Source: Geoalkalibacter halelectricus (GTDB lineage: Bacteria > Desulfobacterota > Desulfuromonadia > Desulfuromonadales > Geoalkalibacteraceae). From it: a stretch of 64,000 bases of DNA. The translations under genes were made by a program, and so were the position numbers. Each line of letters starts with the position of its first letter. Position 1 is the first letter of the stretch. The notes beneath the pieces are model-generated. The model had not been told where the DNA came from, made no database searches, and was given only the letters and a program-made list of their open reading frames with translations. Positions 18,394 to 30,353 of the stretch are shown here, piece after piece. The DNA is taken from contig NZ_CP092109.1 in assembly GCF_025263685.1 (NCBI RefSeq), positions 496,001-560,000 on the forward strand, in the 5' to 3' direction.

Positions 18394-18753
18394 ATGACCA
18401 AGAAAGGCACCGACAAGCGCACCCAGAAACGCCGCAACACCATTTACTACCTGGAAGTGTTCGATCTGGAGTCGGGTCGGTTGCTGGGGCGGCTGGTCGA
18501 CATCACCGTCGCTGGCATGATGCTGATCAGCGAATCGCCCATCACTCCGGATCGCACCTACAAGTGCCGCATGTCCCTGCCCGCCGATATCCTCGGACGC
18601 AGCAACATCCTCTTCGACGCCACCTGCGTCTGGAGCCGCAAGGCACTCAACAGCGATTTCTTCGAGGCGGGCTTTCGCTCCCTGATCGCCGATCCCGGCG
18701 ACATCGACGCCATCGAAATGCTCATCCAGCGTTTTGCCTTCAGCGACCTCTGA
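18394..18753 (+). CDS. PilZ domain protein
   Basis: This 119-residue protein has PilZ features: an Arg-rich N-terminal segment KRTQKRRN followed by a beta-barrel containing LVDITVAGMMLIS, the D/N-x-S/T-x-x-G element. PilZ domains bind cyclic di-GMP and switch motility, biofilm or secretion functions. The start at 18394 is chosen because AAGGAG lies upstream; the frame is open to 18295. The spacing between RxxxR and DxTxxG fits c-di-GMP binding, but I have not modelled it. It stands alone between the inverted-repeat element and a membrane protease gene. Confidence 0.7.
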   Translation: MTKKGTDKRTQKRRNTIYYLEVFDLESGRLLGRLVDITVAGMMLISESPITPDRTYKCRMSLPADILGRSNILFDATCVWSRKALNSDFFEAGFRSLIADPGDIDAIEMLIQRFAFSDL

Positions 18754-18861
18754 GTCCCACCCGGCAAGAGTTTTTCCCGCGGGGCAAGACAATCCTCCCG
18801 GCTCCTGGTAAGCTATGGCGGCAACGGTTCTCTTTCATTATCTGTCATCGCCGAGTGCTTC

Positions 18862-19563
18862 ATGAGCCTATCCACCCTACCAAGCCGCACCCGCGTTCTG
18901 TTCGATCACATCGCCCCCTTCGTCGCCTGGCTGTTGCTCATGGAGCTTCTGCCGCGCACCGCCTGGGCCTACGCCGTGCGCGCCGCAGTCTGTCTGGGCC
19001 TGTTTCTCTGGTGCCGGCCCTGGCGCTATTATCCCCGGCCCGCTCCGCGCCATCTGCCCCTGGCCCTGGCGGTCGGCGTGTTGGTGTGCGTGGTTTGGAT
19101 CCTGCCCGAACTGCCCCTGTGGCAATCCTGGCCCGCGGTGGAACAATTTTACCGGCAATGGGGCATCATGCCGCCCTGGTCGGCCACCGCGCCGGTGACC
19201 GAGAGCCCCTTCGCCCCCGCGACGGCAGGCTGGACCCTGACCATGGCGCGCCTGCTCGGATCGGCCCTGGTGATCGCCGCCATCGAGGAGTTTTTCTGGC
19301 GCGGCTTTCTCTATCGCTGGCTCATCGAGCGCGATTTCCTCCAGGTTGATCCCGGCCGCTACCTGGCCTGGGCCTTCTGGCTCACGGTGCTGCTGTTCGG
19401 GCTGGAGCACGACCGCTGGCTGGTCGGTATGGCGGCGGGCGCCGCCTACGGTTGGCTCTACCTGCGCACCCGTGATCTCTGGGCACCCATTTGCGCCCAT
19501 GTGGTCACCAATTTCCTCTTGGGACTTTATGTCCTCCTGATGGGGGCCTGGGATTTCTGGTAG
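18862..19563 (+). CDS. CPBP-family intramembrane metalloprotease
   Basis: This is a 233-residue polytopic membrane protein with the CPBP (CAAX protease and bacteriocin-processing) motifs: EEFFWRGFLYR with the Glu pair, FGLEHDRW with the catalytic His, and HVVTNFLLG. There are about seven hydrophobic segments. Length and ending resemble the 'CAAX prenyl protease-related' proteins found near exosortase systems, but no exosortase gene is adjacent. The substrate is unknown. Confidence 0.8.
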   Translation: MSLSTLPSRTRVLFDHIAPFVAWLLLMELLPRTAWAYAVRAAVCLGLFLWCRPWRYYPRPAPRHLPLALAVGVLVCVVWILPELPLWQSWPAVEQFYRQWGIMPPWSATAPVTESPFAPATAGWTLTMARLLGSALVIAAIEEFFWRGFLYRWLIERDFLQVDPGRYLAWAFWLTVLLFGLEHDRWLVGMAAGAAYGWLYLRTRDLWAPICAHVVTNFLLGLYVLLMGAWDFW

Positions 19564-19741
19564 TTGCGAACTGTGTTTTTTACGCTTTTTCCACAACTTT
19601 TCTCCGGCCCCCTTGCCCGATGAGCCGGGGCTATGGTTAAATTACAGCATCCACGCCGCTGCTCCGGCAGTCGGCGCCCCTCATGACAACGGATCGCCCC
19701 GGCTTCGGCCGCTGTTGATCCCTCAGCCGCGGTCGAGCCTC

Positions 19742-21895
19742 ATGCCTACTCTAAAAAAACTTCTTGCCGCCCTGCTGGTCCTGCTGCTTCTTGCCCCCGG
19801 TTACGCCGCCGCGGTCCCCGCCGATCCCGGCGATTACGACCTGAATCGTGCCCGGCTGCTGAGTTTCGTGCTGCGCCAGCAACTGGTGTCCCACCACTAC
19901 AGTCACAAACCTCTGGATGACGCCTTGTCCGTGGCGGCCTTCGGCCTCTACCTCAAGCAGCTTGATTTCCAGAAGCGCTTCCTCCTCAAGGAGGACGTCA
20001 AGCGCCTGCGCGCCTACGAGAAGCAGATCGACGACGAAATCGCCACCAGCCGCATCGAACTGCCTCTGCTGGCCGCCGAACTCATGGAAAAGCGCGTGCG
20101 CCAGATCCAGGGGATGCTGCCGGAAATTCTGGCCGCCGGATTCGATTTCGCCCGTGACGAAACCATCGAAACCGACCCGGACAAGCTCGAGTTCGCCAAG
20201 AGCGCCGATGAGCTGCGTGAGCGTTGGCGTAAAATCCTCAAGCAGCAGGTCATCAATCGCCTGCTGATCATGGAGGAAACCGAGCAGGCCAAGGACGCGA
20301 CACAGAAGCAAAAAACCTCCGAGGAACTGCTCACGGCGGCCATCGAGCGCATCGGCAACAATCAGGAGCAGATGCTCAACCGCATGCTCGAGGACACCCG
20401 GCAGGACCACATCGATCGCTACTTCAACGCCGTGGCCCGTGCCTTTGATCCCCACTCCAACTATCTACCGCCGACCAGCAAGGAAGACTTCGACATCAGC
20501 ATGCGCGGCTCCCTCGAAGGCATCGGCGCGACCCTGCGCGAGGAGGATGGCTTTATCCGCGTGGTGCGCATCATTCCCGGCAGCGCCGCCTATCGCCAGG
20601 GCCAACTGGAAGCCGAGGACACCATTTTGGCGGTCGCCGAAGGCGGCGAGGAGCCCGTCGACGTGGTCGATCGGCGCCTGCGCGACGCCGTCAGCCTGAT
20701 TCGCGGCAAAAAAGGCACCGAGGTGCGGCTCACCGTGCGCAAGCCCGACGGGCGCACCCTGATCGTGCCCATCGTTCGCGACGTAGTGCAGATCGAGGAA
20801 ACCTTCGTGCGCTCGGCGCTGCTGCCCGCCGAGGAGAGCGGCAAGCAATTCGGCTACATCAAGATCCCCACCTTCTATCGGGATTTCGACGGCGGGCCGC
20901 GCGGCAGCGGCCGCAATTCCACCGACGACATGCGCCAGGAACTCATGCGCCTCAACGAACAGGGCATCGACGGCCTGGTCCTCGACCTGCGCAACAACGG
21001 CGGCGGCGCGCTCACCGACGCGGTCTCCATCGCCGGGCTGTTCATCAAGGAGGGTCCCATCGTGCAGGTGCGCGGCGGCGACGGCCGCACCGAGACCCTC
21101 ACCGACCGCAGCCGCGACATCGTCTACGACGGCCCTCTGGTGGTGCTGGTGAATAAATTCAGCGCCTCGGCCTCGGAAATTCTCGCCGGCGCACTCCAGG
21201 ATTACGGTCGCGCCGTGGTGATCGGCAGCGAATACACTCACGGCAAGGGCACCGTGCAGGCGGTCATCGATCTCGACCGCAGCCTGCCCTTCCCCAACAT
21301 GGACCGCTACCGTCCGCTGGGCGCCATCAAGGTCACCATTCAAAAGTTCTACCGCATCAGCGGCGAGTCCACCCAATATCGCGGGGTGGTTCCCGATATC
21401 ATTCTGCCCGACCGCCTGCGCCACATCGAAAGCGGCGAGCAATATCTCGACTACTCCCTGCCCTGGGACAAGGTGACGCCCATCCGTTTCACGCCCTGGC
21501 CCCAGGATCTGCCCATCGACAAACTGCGCCAGGCCAGTGAGGAGCGCATTGCCGCCGACGAGGAGTTCCGCACCATCGCCGCCGATGCCGAGCGCGCTCG
21601 GGAACGCATGAAGCAGACCACCCTGCCCCTCAACCTCGAAGAGGCGCGTCAGGCCCGCCGCGAACTGCTGCAACAGCGCGAGGACAGCCCGCCCCACGAC
21701 CAGGGTATGGCCGCCGAGGACAGCGTTGAGCCCGGCCTCAGCAGCGAGGAGCGGCAGCAGCGCTGGGCGAGAAATGCCGCCGAGGATCCCTACGTGGGAG
21801 AAGCCCAGGCGGTGCTGCGCGATCTTTTTCGCCTGCGCTCGGCCGGGTCCGCCACCACGGCAGGTCCGGTCCAGGCACCGGCCGTGCCGCATTGA
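19742..21895 (+). CDS. prc: Carboxy-terminal processing protease (tail-specific protease, Prc/Tsp)
   Basis: This is a 717-residue periplasmic S41 protease. The signal peptide is LKKLLAALLVLLLLAPGYAAA. A helical N-terminal domain (DYDLNRARLLSFVLRQQLV...) is followed by a PDZ domain (about 255-345, GIGATLREEDGFIRV...) and the catalytic core. The nucleophile lies in NKFSASASEI and the general-base Lys in THGKGTVQ. The C-terminal DUF3340-like helical region is present. Prc degrades misfolded or tagged envelope proteins and controls peptidoglycan hydrolases. ATG at 19742 is chosen because the signal peptide follows it directly. Confidence 0.9.
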   Translation: MPTLKKLLAALLVLLLLAPGYAAAVPADPGDYDLNRARLLSFVLRQQLVSHHYSHKPLDDALSVAAFGLYLKQLDFQKRFLLKEDVKRLRAYEKQIDDEIATSRIELPLLAAELMEKRVRQIQGMLPEILAAGFDFARDETIETDPDKLEFAKSADELRERWRKILKQQVINRLLIMEETEQAKDATQKQKTSEELLTAAIERIGNNQEQMLNRMLEDTRQDHIDRYFNAVARAFDPHSNYLPPTSKEDFDISMRGSLEGIGATLREEDGFIRVVRIIPGSAAYRQGQLEAEDTILAVAEGGEEPVDVVDRRLRDAVSLIRGKKGTEVRLTVRKPDGRTLIVPIVRDVVQIEETFVRSALLPAEESGKQFGYIKIPTFYRDFDGGPRGSGRNSTDDMRQELMRLNEQGIDGLVLDLRNNGGGALTDAVSIAGLFIKEGPIVQVRGGDGRTETLTDRSRDIVYDGPLVVLVNKFSASASEILAGALQDYGRAVVIGSEYTHGKGTVQAVIDLDRSLPFPNMDRYRPLGAIKVTIQKFYRISGESTQYRGVVPDIILPDRLRHIESGEQYLDYSLPWDKVTPIRFTPWPQDLPIDKLRQASEERIAADEEFRTIAADAERARERMKQTTLPLNLEEARQARRELLQQREDSPPHDQGMAAEDSVEPGLSSEERQQRWARNAAEDPYVGEAQAVLRDLFRLRSAGSATTAGPVQAPAVPH

Positions 21896-22265
21896 TCACG
21901 CCGACCCGCGCCCCACGCCTATACCAATCATACCCTCTGTACAAATTTCCCATACAACGGGGTAAACCACCCTATTGACAGGGTTTTCAGTTACCTTGCC
22001 GGGACGCTCGGCCGTCCCGGCAAGGCCGCCCCGGTGGTCTCTGTATAAAATTAACATCCACCCCCTCTCCCCTCCAGCCTTTCCTGGCAGACTTTTTTCT
22101 ATACAATATCGGGCACTTGCAAACAAAAGACCTCCCACCAAAATCTTGGCACAGGCCCTGCATTTTCCATATACCAAAAGGTCAGCGCCGAATCAGCCTC
22201 GGCACCCGGCGCGCACCACCTGAAGACGTGCCGCACACCCTACGCGATCACCAAAGGAGGCGATC
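21896..22265. other. Intergenic region with a 13-bp perfect hairpin
   Basis: This 370-base stretch has no convincing gene. It contains CCTTGCCGGGACG (21994-22006) pairing perfectly with CGTCCCGGCAAGG (22013-22025) across a 6-base loop, without a T-run. A TTGACA at 21975 precedes the hairpin and an AT-rich TATAAAATT follows it near 22043. The region is more AT-rich than its neighbours and ends in AAAGGAGG, the RBS of the next small gene. Confidence 0.55.
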
Positions 22266-22496
22266 ATGAACGGACTCAGAACCCTGACGGCATCCCTGGC
22301 AGTTCTACTCCTCAGCGCGGTTCCCGCTTTCGCCGCCGGTTCCCGCGTCGATCACAGCGGCCTGGTGGTCTGGGCCTTTCTAGGCTTTTGCGGCTTGATC
22401 GTGGTGGCCCAACTGGTCCCCGCCCTATTGTTGATGCTCGGCCTGGCCAAGGCGACCATCGCCTACCGCCCGCCGACGCCCTCCACCGAGAAATGA
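22266..22496 (+). CDS. Small membrane protein (76 aa)
   Basis: ATG at 22266 follows AAAGGAGGCGATC. The product has a signal-like first segment (TLTASLAVLLLSAVPAFAAG) and one further membrane span (GLVVWAFLGFCGLIVVAQLV). It ends in a short polar tail (YRPPTPSTEK). Nothing identifies its function. It is monocistronic, with a terminator 32 bases after its stop. Confidence 0.6.
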   Translation: MNGLRTLTASLAVLLLSAVPAFAAGSRVDHSGLVVWAFLGFCGLIVVAQLVPALLLMLGLAKATIAYRPPTPSTEK

Positions 22497-22527
22497 CGCC
22501 AAATCCCTTTTCGCTCCCCCGGCAACT

Positions 22528-22556
22528 GCCCGGTCCTCAGGATCGGGCTTTTTTTT
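22528..22556 (+). terminator. Intrinsic terminator after the 76-aa membrane protein
   Basis: GCCCG and CGGGC, extended by an inner G-T wobble and TCC/GGA pairs around a TCA loop, are directly followed by a run of eight T. Confidence 0.75.
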
Positions 22557-22643
22557 GCCCTCTGGTTTTCGTTGCTTGAAGTTGGTGGAACTTTCCTGTA
22601 TCTCTAGTCGTCCCCAATATTTGAGGTTGCCGCGGAGCGCGCC

Positions 22644-23375
22644 ATGCCGCCCTACAAAATCCTTCTAGCCGCCACGAACCCCCTGGTGTCCCAATGGCGC
22701 GAGCGCCTGGCTTTGCCCGACACTTTTTCCCTGTTGACCGCGGACAACAGCACCCAGGCCCTGGATCTGGCGCGCAGCGAGCAGCCCTGCCTCGCGATCC
22801 TCGACGCCGATCTCGGCCCCGAAAATGGCGCGCAGCTTTGTCAACACCTGCGCACCTATTCCTGGTTGCGCAATCTGGCCGTCATCATCCTCGCGCAACC
22901 AGGCGTGGACTCTGCCGTAGAGTACTGCCGCCGCTGGCAATGCCAGAGGGTCTTGTCCAAACCCCTCAGCGACGCCGCGCTGCTCGACGCAATCGTGGAA
23001 ACCCTTGCCCAGCGCCCGTTGGTATCTCGCGCGCCGAGAATTGCCCAACGCCTGCCGGTGCGCTACTCGCGCACGGACAGGCGCGACCGCCGCGGGCACA
23101 CCATCGACCTGAGTCCCGGGGGATTTTTCCTGCAAACCGATGGTTTGTACACCACGGCCACATTGGTGCACTTTGAAATATTCCTGGGCGAGAATTTAGA
23201 GCCCTTGTGCGGACGCGCCCGCGTGGCCTGGGTCAACCATCACCAAGAGGTTCTCAAGCCCCTCTATCCCCAAGGCATGGGACTGCAATTCATTGATCTA
23301 GGCACCCAGGGCGCCCGGGTCGTGGAAGAGTATCTTCACCGGCAAGCCAACCTGCTCTGCATGCGCAAACCGTGA
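22644..23375 (+). CDS. Receiver-like domain fused to PilZ domain
   Basis: This is a 243-residue two-domain protein. Residues about 1-125 have a CheY-like fold: KILLAATNPL, LAILDADLGPENGAQLCQHL with the candidate phospho-acceptor Asp, and VLSKPLSDAALLDAIV. The usual early acidic pair after the first strand is absent (AATN), so phosphorylation may be lost. Residues about 130-243 form a PilZ domain (RLPVRYSRTDRRDRRGHTIDLSPGGFFL), with both RxxxR and DLSPGG elements for c-di-GMP binding. It probably links c-di-GMP to an output by protein contact. It lies directly upstream of the ATP synthase operon. Confidence 0.75.
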   Translation: MPPYKILLAATNPLVSQWRERLALPDTFSLLTADNSTQALDLARSEQPCLAILDADLGPENGAQLCQHLRTYSWLRNLAVIILAQPGVDSAVEYCRRWQCQRVLSKPLSDAALLDAIVETLAQRPLVSRAPRIAQRLPVRYSRTDRRDRRGHTIDLSPGGFFLQTDGLYTTATLVHFEIFLGENLEPLCGRARVAWVNHHQEVLKPLYPQGMGLQFIDLGTQGARVVEEYLHRQANLLCMRKP

Positions 23376-23437
23376 AAAGAAGCCTTGACAAGCCAAAAAG
23401 CCTTATGTTAGCTATTGCCTGTTTTGCTCCGGCCCCG

Positions 23438-23466
23438 TTGGTTCGCCAACCCTCGTCCTGTATACT
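23438..23466 (+). promoter_or_regulatory. Putative ATP synthase operon promoter
   Basis: TTGGTT (23438-23443), a 17-base spacer and TATACT (23461-23466) place transcription start near 23473, about 50 bases before atpF'. A second candidate -35, TTGACA at 23385, has no good partner at the right distance. The -10 lies inside CTGTATACTGTAT (23458-23470), which also occurs at 32480-32492. Confidence 0.5.
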
Positions 23467-23524
23467 GTATGCCGTTCGCGGCGCGACGTATTCCGAAAAA
23501 AAGCTCTAAAAACGAGGTACCTCG

Positions 23525-23950
23525 GTGATTGATTTCAATTGGACGTTCTTTCTTCAGCTTGCCAACTTCCTCATTCTCATTTACCTGCTGAATGTCTTGC
23601 TGTTCAGGCCGCTGACGCGCGTCATGGACGAACGCAAGCAGGCCACCACCGGCGGACATCAGCGCGCCCGCGACCTGGAGGAGCAAATCCAGGCCAAAAT
23701 GGCGGCCTACCGTGAGCAACTCCAAGCCGCCAAGGCCGAGGCCGCCACGGAGCGCGCCGCCCTGCGGCTGGCCGCCGGTGAGGAGGAGGCACGCATCCTC
23801 GGCGCGGCGCACCAAAAAGCCGCCGACCAACTCAAGGCCATCCGCAACCAGGTCGACCAGGAAGCCGCGGCTGCCCGCCAGAGCCTTCGCGACAGCGCCG
23901 GGCAGCTCGCGCAGCAGGTGGCCTCAAAAGTTCTCGGCAGGAGTCTGTAA
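23525..23950 (+). CDS. atpF': ATP synthase F0 subunit b'
   Basis: This 141-residue b-type peripheral stalk subunit has a single N-terminal membrane span (WTFFLQLANFLILIYLLNVLLF) followed by RPLTRVMDERK and a long charged coiled coil. It dimerises with the second b subunit encoded next. The start is GTG. Tandem b' and b genes are typical of Desulfuromonadia, cyanobacteria and related lineages with heterodimeric stalks. The a and c subunit genes are not in this operon. Confidence 0.9.
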   Translation: MIDFNWTFFLQLANFLILIYLLNVLLFRPLTRVMDERKQATTGGHQRARDLEEQIQAKMAAYREQLQAAKAEAATERAALRLAAGEEEARILGAAHQKAADQLKAIRNQVDQEAAAARQSLRDSAGQLAQQVASKVLGRSL

Positions 23951-23954
23951 TTCC

Positions 23955-24554
23955 ATGGCTAAGCGATTTTTCCGCAGCATTTCCACCGCATCCCTGGCCC
24001 TTGTCGCCGTGCTCTTCGTCACCACCCTGGCCGTAGCCGCCGGTGACCACTACCACGACGCCGGCACCCTGCTTAAGGACTTCCTTTACCGCGTCCTGAA
24101 CTTCGCCGTTCTGGTCGCCATCCTGCTCTTTTTCGTGACCCGTCCACTGAAAAAAGCGCTCGGCGCCCGGCGCGATACCCTCGCCAAGGAACTTGAGGAA
24201 GCCCAAAAAGCCCGCGATGCCGCCGAAGCCAAATTCGCGGAATACGACCGCAAGCTGCAGGATGCCACCGCGGAGATCGCTCAACTCCAGGATGAGATCC
24301 GCCGCGAGGGCGAGCTTGAGCGCGACAAGATGCTGGCCAATGCGCGCAGCATGGCCGAGAAGATGGCGCAGGACGCCGAAAACGCCGCCGCTCAGGAGGT
24401 GGCCAAGGCCCGCCGCCACCTGCGCCAGGAGGCCGCGACCCTGGCCATCACCCTGGCCCAGGATCTCCTCAAGAAAAACTTCACCGAAGCCGACCAGAAG
24501 CGGTTGGTCGATGAATACATGGAAAAAATGCAGAAGGTGGGAGAATTAAGTTGA
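23955..24554 (+). CDS. atpF: ATP synthase F0 subunit b
   Basis: This is a 199-residue second stalk subunit. An N-terminal hydrophobic leader (SISTASLALVAVLFVTTLAVAAG) precedes the membrane span FLYRVLNFAVLVAILLFFVT. It therefore has an extra, possibly cleaved or membrane-inserted, segment compared with short b subunits. A long coiled coil follows RPLKKALGARR. The ATG at 23955 starts four bases after the b' stop codon. The 3' end overlaps atpH by 4 bases (TTGA). Confidence 0.9.
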   Translation: MAKRFFRSISTASLALVAVLFVTTLAVAAGDHYHDAGTLLKDFLYRVLNFAVLVAILLFFVTRPLKKALGARRDTLAKELEEAQKARDAAEAKFAEYDRKLQDATAEIAQLQDEIRREGELERDKMLANARSMAEKMAQDAENAAAQEVAKARRHLRQEAATLAITLAQDLLKKNFTEADQKRLVDEYMEKMQKVGELS

Positions 24555-25093
24555 GTCTCAGCGCGATTTCAAAACGGTACGCCCGTGCCCTCATCCAACT
24601 GGGCAGCGAGCAAAACAAGGTAGAGGAATTTGCCGGCGAACTCGACAAAGTTCAGGCCGCCTTCGCCGCCGAAAAAAACCTCCGCACGGTCCTGGAAAGC
24701 CCTGCTTTCCCTTTTCGCAAACGCGCCGCGGTTCTAACTGCGCTCGGCGAAAAACTCGGCCTGTCGGAAGGCATGAGAAACTTCCTCGGCCTGCTGCTGG
24801 AAAAACAGCGTCTGCGCTTCCTGCCGCAGATCGCCGAGCATTACCAGCGGTTTGCCGATGAACTCTCGGGAACCTTGCGCGCACGGCTGACCTCGGCCGT
24901 CAAGCTCGACGCCGCGCAGGCGGTGGTGATCCGCACCGGGCTGCAACAGCAAACCGGCAAAAAGATCATCCTGGATACCCGGGTCGATCCGTCCCTGATC
25001 GGCGGCATCAAGGCCGAATTCGGCGGGCGAATCTTCGACGGCAGCCTCAGCACGCAGTTGAAACGATTTGAAGATAAATTAACGAAGGGGTGA
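24551..25093 (+). CDS. atpH: ATP synthase F1 subunit delta
   Basis: This 180-residue OSCP/delta subunit joins the peripheral stalk to the F1 head. It starts with SAISKRYARALIQLG and ends with LIGGIKAEFGGRIFDGSLSTQLKRF, both family signatures. The start codon is TTG inside the overlap with atpF, implying translational coupling. Length is normal. Confidence 0.92.
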   Translation: MSLSAISKRYARALIQLGSEQNKVEEFAGELDKVQAAFAAEKNLRTVLESPAFPFRKRAAVLTALGEKLGLSEGMRNFLGLLLEKQRLRFLPQIAEHYQRFADELSGTLRARLTSAVKLDAAQAVVIRTGLQQQTGKKIILDTRVDPSLIGGIKAEFGGRIFDGSLSTQLKRFEDKLTKG

Positions 25094-26614
<1,521 letters not shown>

Positions 26615-26639
26615 CTCAGACCGGAAGGTGTTTTGACAG

Positions 26640-28963
<2,324 letters not shown>

Positions 28964-29030
28964 TCACCAGCAATGTGAAGCAGGCGGGAGCTGAGGCTCC
29001 CGCCACTTTCTTCAAAAGGTCACTGAGTCC

Positions 29031-29447
29031 ATGGCAGAGAAGTTGAAACTTGACCTGGTCACTCCCTACCGCCTAGTTCTCTCCGAGGATGTGGATGAAA
29101 TCACCGCGCCCGGATTGGTGGGTGAGTTCGGTATTCTCCCCGCCCACACGCCGATGCTGACCACCCTGCAAATCGGCGAATTCAGCTATCGCAAAGGCAA
29201 TGAGCTTTTTCACGTGGCTGTCAACTGGGGGTTTGTCGAAGTCGAGAATGATCGGGTGACGGTGCTGGTAGAAACCGCCGAACTGGCCGACGAGATCGAT
29301 CTCGAACGCGCCAAGGCTGCTCTCGGTCGCGCGGAGGAAGCCCTCAAAAAACTGACCCAGGATGAGAAGGACTTCCTCGTCATGAAAGCCGCCCTTGACC
29401 GCGCCATGGTGCGCATCAAGGTCGCCGGACGCCTCGGCGTTAAATAA
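29031..29447 (+). CDS. atpC: ATP synthase F1 subunit epsilon
   Basis: This 138-residue rotor subunit has an N-terminal beta sandwich (LVTPYRLVLSEDVDEITAPGLVGEFGILPAHTPML) and a C-terminal helical hairpin with DEIDLERAKAALGRAEEAL. The C-terminal helices can inhibit ATP hydrolysis. It is the last gene of the operon and is followed by a strong terminator. Confidence 0.95.
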   Translation: MAEKLKLDLVTPYRLVLSEDVDEITAPGLVGEFGILPAHTPMLTTLQIGEFSYRKGNELFHVAVNWGFVEVENDRVTVLVETAELADEIDLERAKAALGRAEEALKKLTQDEKDFLVMKAALDRAMVRIKVAGRLGVK

Positions 29448-29474
29448 CCCCCCTGCGGGACCACCATCCACACA

Positions 29475-29507
29475 CAAAAAAAGCAGCCCCTCCAGGCTGC
29501 TTTTTTT
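29475..29507. terminator. Bidirectional terminator after atpC
   Basis: AGCAGCC (29482-29488) and GGCTGCT (29495-29501) pair around a 6-base loop. The stem is flanked by seven A on one side and seven T on the other, so it can stop both the atp operon and the convergent GntR gene. Confidence 0.9.
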
Positions 29508-29528
29508 ATTGCACTTTCCCTTCGTCCA

Positions 29529-29550
29529 GGATAGTCCAACAGCCTCCTAG
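29529..29550. repeat. Solo end of the inverted-repeat element
   Basis: GGATAGTCCAACAGCCTCCT differs at one base from the right end of the full element at 18267. Read on the minus strand it begins TAGGAGGCTGTTGG, and that TAG is the stop codon of the GntR/FCD regulator. No second end is visible nearby. Confidence 0.7.
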
Positions 29551-30266
29551 GCCTCCCCCTGCAACTGCGACATTTTTTCTTCCACCAGGGTCAGGTGGCG
29601 AAACATGGCCGTGCGGGCTTTTTCCGGGTTGCGCTCGGCAATGCCCTCGAAAATGGCCCGATGCTGCTCCAAAAGCAGCTCGACCATGCCATCGCGCCGA
29701 TAGAATTCCGTCAGGGCTACCTGGATGGTTTTGTGAAACAGGGAATGAATGGTGTTGAGAACATGCATCTGTAAGGTATTATGGGTCGCCGCGGTGATGG
29801 CGTAATGAAACTGGGCGTCCACATCGGCATCCCAACCGCCCTGGGCGGCCTGCCTTTCCATGATGCCCAGCAATTCGCGCAGGCGCTTGATTTCCTCGTC
29901 CGTGGCGCGCTGGGCGGCCAGGTACGCGGACCAGGTTTCAAGCCCCATGCGCACCTCGACCAGGGCATAGTGCATGGCGGGGTTTTCCTCCACCAGGGTC
30001 AAGAGGGGATCCTGCAACGCCGCCGCGGTCAGGGACCGGACATAGGTTCCCCCGCCCTGGCGCGCCTCGACCAGCCCCATGGCATCCAGGACCATGATCG
30101 CTTCGCGCACCGAGGGCCTGCTCACCCCGAGCATGCCGGCGAGTTCACGCTCGGAGGGAATTTTCTCGCCCGGCTTGAGTTCTCCGGCGGAAATCAGGGC
30201 CTTGATCTGTTCAACGATTTCCTCGGAAATCTTTTTGGGTCGAATGGGTCTGAAAACACTGGCCAT
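29547..30266 (-). CDS. GntR-family transcriptional regulator, FadR/FCD subfamily
   Basis: This 239-residue regulator has an N-terminal winged helix-turn-helix (about 10-75: IVEQIKALISAGELKPGEKIPSERELAGMLGVSRPSVREAI) and a C-terminal FCD ligand-binding domain of helices with metal-binding His candidates (DAQFHYAIT, EQHRAIFEGI). It resembles PdhR/LldR-type regulators, which respond to small organic acids. ATG at 30266 is chosen over the open extension because the domain begins soon after it. It is convergent with atpC and divergent from dinB. The targets are unknown. Confidence 0.82.
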   Translation of the reverse strand: MASVFRPIRPKKISEEIVEQIKALISAGELKPGEKIPSERELAGMLGVSRPSVREAIMVLDAMGLVEARQGGGTYVRSLTAAALQDPLLTLVEENPAMHYALVEVRMGLETWSAYLAAQRATDEEIKRLRELLGIMERQAAQGGWDADVDAQFHYAITAATHNTLQMHVLNTIHSLFHKTIQVALTEFYRRDGMVELLLEQHRAIFEGIAERNPEKARTAMFRHLTLVEEKMSQLQGEA

Positions 30267-30353
30267 GCCACTGCTCCGAATGGTGAAATGGTAAGACCGG
30301 ATGAATAACATTTTTTTTGCGGGAAATCAATTCAATCCCGACCAGGATTGGCC

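Noticed and set aside
21994-22025. The 13-bp hairpin as an intrinsic terminator of prc.
   Set aside because: It has no T-run and lies about 100 bases past the stop codon; only its pairing can be reported.
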